A stretch of DNA of 64,000 nt from Bacillota bacterium (GTDB lineage: Bacteria; Bacillota_I; Bacilli_A; RF39; UBA660). Location of the stretch: contig SVAS01000001.1 in assembly GCA_015059285.1 (NCBI GenBank), forward strand, positions 256,217-320,216, given 5' to 3'. The position numbers were made by a program, and so were the translations under genes. The notes under the pieces are model-generated. The model was not told where the DNA came from and searched no databases. It was given only the letters and a program-made list of their open reading frames with translations. Within the stretch, counting starts at the first letter, position 1. Each line of letters opens with the position of its first letter. Below are positions 61,671-64,000 of this stretch, one piece after another.

Positions 61671-63233
61671 ATGAATTATAAAAAAGGGTTTACAATTGTT
61701 GAATTAATTGCATCTTTTGCACTAACATCTTTAATAGTAGCGCTTTTGTTTGAAGTGGTATTTATTTTAAAAGATTTATATACTGATTCTGGAATTAAAA
61801 CAGAACTTTTAACAAAACAAGCTTTAATGAGTGAAAAAATTAATGATGAATTTACAACCAAAACTTTGATGGTAGCTACCAAATGTGGTACTACTTGTAT
61901 AGATTTTATCTTTACAGATGGAACAAGTAGTAAGTTATCTTTTGATAGAAAAGAAAAAACATTTAAATATGGTAATTATAAAACAAAATTAGTAGATGGT
62001 AGTGAATATGGTAACATTGATATTTCTACAGAAACTGTGTTAAATGTGTCTTATGGTTTAAATAATTCAATTGTTAGAATCAAAATTCCTGTATATCATA
62101 AACTTTTAAAACAACAAGATTTTGGTATCAATATTGTTTATCAATATGATAGTAGAACGACAGCTATATCAGGTTTGTTCGTTTCGGATATTTTAGATTT
62201 AGAAAAAAGAATTTATTTAACGGGTTCTCAAAATGATATAGCATTTTCAGGTATTGCTTATCAAGATCCGGGATATTTTGTTGTAAGTGGCGATGGAACA
62301 GTTTCTGAGGATGATGAGAGTGTTATTGTAACTGGTAGTGTAGGTAGTGAAGTTGGAAAAACTTATACTATTACTTATACTATATTAGATAGTAATGATA
62401 ATGTTATGGATGAAGTTACTCGTAATGTTAGTGTTATAGATTCCTCAACTAGTTTTACGTATAATGGTAATGTACAAGGTTATACAGTTCCTGTAAATGG
62501 ACTATATAAAGTAGAAGTATGGGGAGCTCAAGGTGGGACAGTAGGAGAATACGCTGTTGGTGGTAAAGGCGGTTATACTACTGGTCAAATTAATTTGGCT
62601 AAAAATACCATTTTAAATATATATGTTGGTGGTCAAGGTTCTTTTGATAAAACTAAATCTGTATCAGGTGGATTTAATGGTGGAGGTGCTAGTGGATACG
62701 GTAGTGAAATATCAGGTGGTTCTGGTGGAGGTGCTAGTGATATTCGTCAAGGCGGGACCTCTTTAAATAATAGAATAATTGTAGCTGGCGGAGGCGGAGG
62801 TGCAGGAAGCCGTAATAGTTCAACTGATTTAGCAACTGGAGGCGCTGGCGGTGGAACGGAAGGTCTTCTTGGAGCTTATTCAACTGCTTCTTATAATGGA
62901 CAACCAGGAACTTCTTCTATAGGTGGTATAGCAGCAACATATACAACCAATGTAACCTCTTTACCCACAGCAGGGGATTTAGGTATTGGTGGAAACGGCG
63001 GAAGTTACTCTAACACATATGGTGGAGGTGGCGGAGGCGCTGGTTACTATGGAGGTGGCGGAGGAGTTCGCTATGGAACTGGTGCTGGTGGTTCTGGATA
63101 CTGTGGTAGTATGTTAAATTGTACTACTTATAACGGAACTCAAAGTTTTCCAACTACTAATGGCTTAAGTAATGAAACGGGTCATTCAGGAAATGGTTAT
63201 GTAAAAATAACTTTAGTTAGTATTACAAGTTAA
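61671..63233 (+). CDS. Large prepilin with Ig-like and glycine-rich (ALK-like) domains
   Basis: 520 residues. Leader MNYKKGFTIVELIASFALTS (cleavage after Gly6, Glu at +5). Residues 30-165 are a pseudopilin body with a CGTTC pair. Residues 185-260 form an Ig-like module of DUF5011 type (FSGIAYQDPGYFVVSG, VGKTYTITYTILDSN). From about 270 to the end is a glycine-rich domain: YTVPVNGLYKVEVWGAQGG, GGKGGYTTGQINL, LNIYVGGQGS, GGGASDIRQGG, RIIVAGGGGGAGS and a tail rich in GGGGG. This resembles the glycine-rich domain family named from ALK receptors. The product looks like an adhesin carried at the pilus tip. GGTGAT precedes the ATG. Confidence 0.85.
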   Translation: MNYKKGFTIVELIASFALTSLIVALLFEVVFILKDLYTDSGIKTELLTKQALMSEKINDEFTTKTLMVATKCGTTCIDFIFTDGTSSKLSFDRKEKTFKYGNYKTKLVDGSEYGNIDISTETVLNVSYGLNNSIVRIKIPVYHKLLKQQDFGINIVYQYDSRTTAISGLFVSDILDLEKRIYLTGSQNDIAFSGIAYQDPGYFVVSGDGTVSEDDESVIVTGSVGSEVGKTYTITYTILDSNDNVMDEVTRNVSVIDSSTSFTYNGNVQGYTVPVNGLYKVEVWGAQGGTVGEYAVGGKGGYTTGQINLAKNTILNIYVGGQGSFDKTKSVSGGFNGGGASGYGSEISGGSGGGASDIRQGGTSLNNRIIVAGGGGGAGSRNSSTDLATGGAGGGTEGLLGAYSTASYNGQPGTSSIGGIAATYTTNVTSLPTAGDLGIGGNGGSYSNTYGGGGGGAGYYGGGGGVRYGTGAGGSGYCGSMLNCTTYNGTQSFPTTNGLSNETGHSGNGYVKITLVSITS

Positions 63234-63256
63234 GCAACAATAGTTGCTTAATTTGT

Positions 63257-63288
63257 TGAAACTCTAAAAAAGTTTAGAGTTTTTTTTA
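63257..63288 (+). terminator. Terminator after the large prepilin
   Basis: AAACTCTAAA / TTTAGAGTTT hairpin with T tract; a weaker AAGCAAC / GTTGCTT hairpin precedes it at 63231-63250. Confidence 0.88.
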
Positions 63289-63349
63289 TATATAAAATAA
63301 TTGGTGAAAGCATATAATTATGGTATAATTATAATTAGGATGTGATTAC

Positions 63350-64000
63350 ATGAGAGTAATAATAAGTGCAGGAGGAACTGGTGGACATATTTATCCTGCT
63401 TTAGCAATCATTAATAAAATTAAAGAAAAAGAACCAAATAGTGAGTTTTTATATATTGGGACGCATAACCGTATGGAAAAAGATATTGTTCCAAAATTTA
63501 ATATACCTTTTAAACAAATTGAAATTTATGGTTTTAATCGTAAGAGTTTGACTAAAAATTTTAAAACATTAAAGTGTTTTTATAATAGTTATAAAGAATG
63601 TAAAAAAATTATTAATGAATTTAAACCTGATTTAGTAATTGGAGTAGGTGGATATGTAACAGCTCCTGTTATTTATGCAGCCCACAAATTAAATGTAAAA
63701 ACATTTATTCATGAACAAAATTCTGTAGCGGGTGTTTCCAATAGGTTTTTGAGTAAATATACTGATTTGATTGGTGTTTCATTTAAATCATCTATTAAAG
63801 ATTTCCCAAAAAATAAAACAATATTTACTGGAAATCCTTGTAGTGAAAATGCAATTAAAGCGGAAGCTATTTCTAAAAGAGAATTTGGATTATCTGAAGA
63901 TAAAAAGTTGGTATTATTTGTTATGGGGTCATTAGGATCTTCTAAAATGAATGATTTTTTAATTAAAACGATGTCTGGTTTTAAAAATAAAGATTATGAG
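63350..64000 (+). CDS. murG: UDP-N-acetylglucosamine--undecaprenyl-PP-MurNAc-pentapeptide transferase (3' end outside window)
   Basis: 217 residues are visible. MurG adds GlcNAc to lipid I to make lipid II at the inner face of the membrane. Marks: MRVIISAGGTGGHIYPALAI (donor-side glycine loop and His), FLYIGTHNRMEKDIVP, DLVIGVGGYVTAPVIYAA, FIHEQNSVAGVSNRFLSK and VLFVMGSLGSSKMND. The start has GGATGTGATTAC upstream and a TATAAT at 63324-63329. The gene continues past the right edge. Confidence 0.95.
   Translation, partial: MRVIISAGGTGGHIYPALAIINKIKEKEPNSEFLYIGTHNRMEKDIVPKFNIPFKQIEIYGFNRKSLTKNFKTLKCFYNSYKECKKIINEFKPDLVIGVGGYVTAPVIYAAHKLNVKTFIHEQNSVAGVSNRFLSKYTDLIGVSFKSSIKDFPKNKTIFTGNPCSENAIKAEAISKREFGLSEDKKLVLFVMGSLGSSKMNDFLIKTMSGFKNKDYE

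Overview
The window is very AT-rich chromosomal DNA from a walled, low-GC Firmicute-type bacterium (class Bacilli or a close gut lineage such as RF39-like clades; this placement is inference). It uses the standard bacterial code: TGA acts as a stop, for example at the ends of the SirA-like and TadB genes, so it is not a code-4 mollicute. Two stretches keep Bacillus subtilis gene order: lexA / small SOS gene / tkt / sirA / yneF at 24.2-27.9 kb, and dnaG / rpoD / trmK / yqfQ-like at 52.2-56.1 kb. Cell-wall genes are present but scattered (murD, ftsW, murF, murC, murG).

Layout. 0-2 kb: edge of a type II restriction-modification pair, tRNA-Arg and an HD hydrolase. 2-8 kb: tRNA-Thr, a divergent peptide deformylase, M18 aminopeptidase, cysteine desulfurase, pentapeptide protein and a thiol-redox pair (thioredoxin plus a CPHC/CcdA-like fusion). 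8-15 kb: two large type IV prepilins separated by a transporter, murD and enolase, then a DUF192 protein and a Flp pilin. 15-30 kb: arylsulfotransferase-like protein, second deformylase, YjcZ-like peptide, ftsW, M15 peptidase, Xer recombinase, ppdK, then the lexA-tkt-yneF block and murF. 30-36 kb: a Tad pilus operon. 37-46 kb: third prepilin, XRE regulator, TtcA-like enzyme, a probable 6S RNA, TcdA, a helicase IV-like protein, and a trio of two transglutaminase-like proteins with a protein kinase. 45-51 kb: amidase with LysM repeats, sortase-anchored surface protein, fourth prepilin, a related membrane protein and a phosphodiester glycosidase. 52-64 kb: the dnaG-rpoD block, type IV pilus machinery (an unusual PilC fusion, PilD, PilB, a minor prepilin, a giant glycine-rich prepilin) and the start of murG.

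How it fits together. Surface pili are the theme. Two assembly systems (Tad, and PilB/PilC type IV) share one visible prepilin peptidase. Four dispersed prepilins carry the same core domain and end in a short hypervariable segment of C-type-lectin/DUF6273 type (SSA...GVRPVIE). In all four the segment is GC-elevated. In the fourth it is strongly adenine-depleted and full of NNC codons, as expected of variable regions rewritten by adenine mutagenesis from an AAC-rich template (a diversity-generating retroelement, DGR). No reverse transcriptase or template is visible here, so if the reading is right the DGR acts in trans from elsewhere. Three of these prepilins also share an almost identical promoter cassette with an inverted repeat. 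I think this dispersed, possibly retroelement-diversified pilin family is the most exciting content of the window. Second-rank candidates are a 48-residue SOS-controlled membrane peptide in the yneA position, the transglutaminase/kinase trio, and the domain-fused pilus platform proteins.
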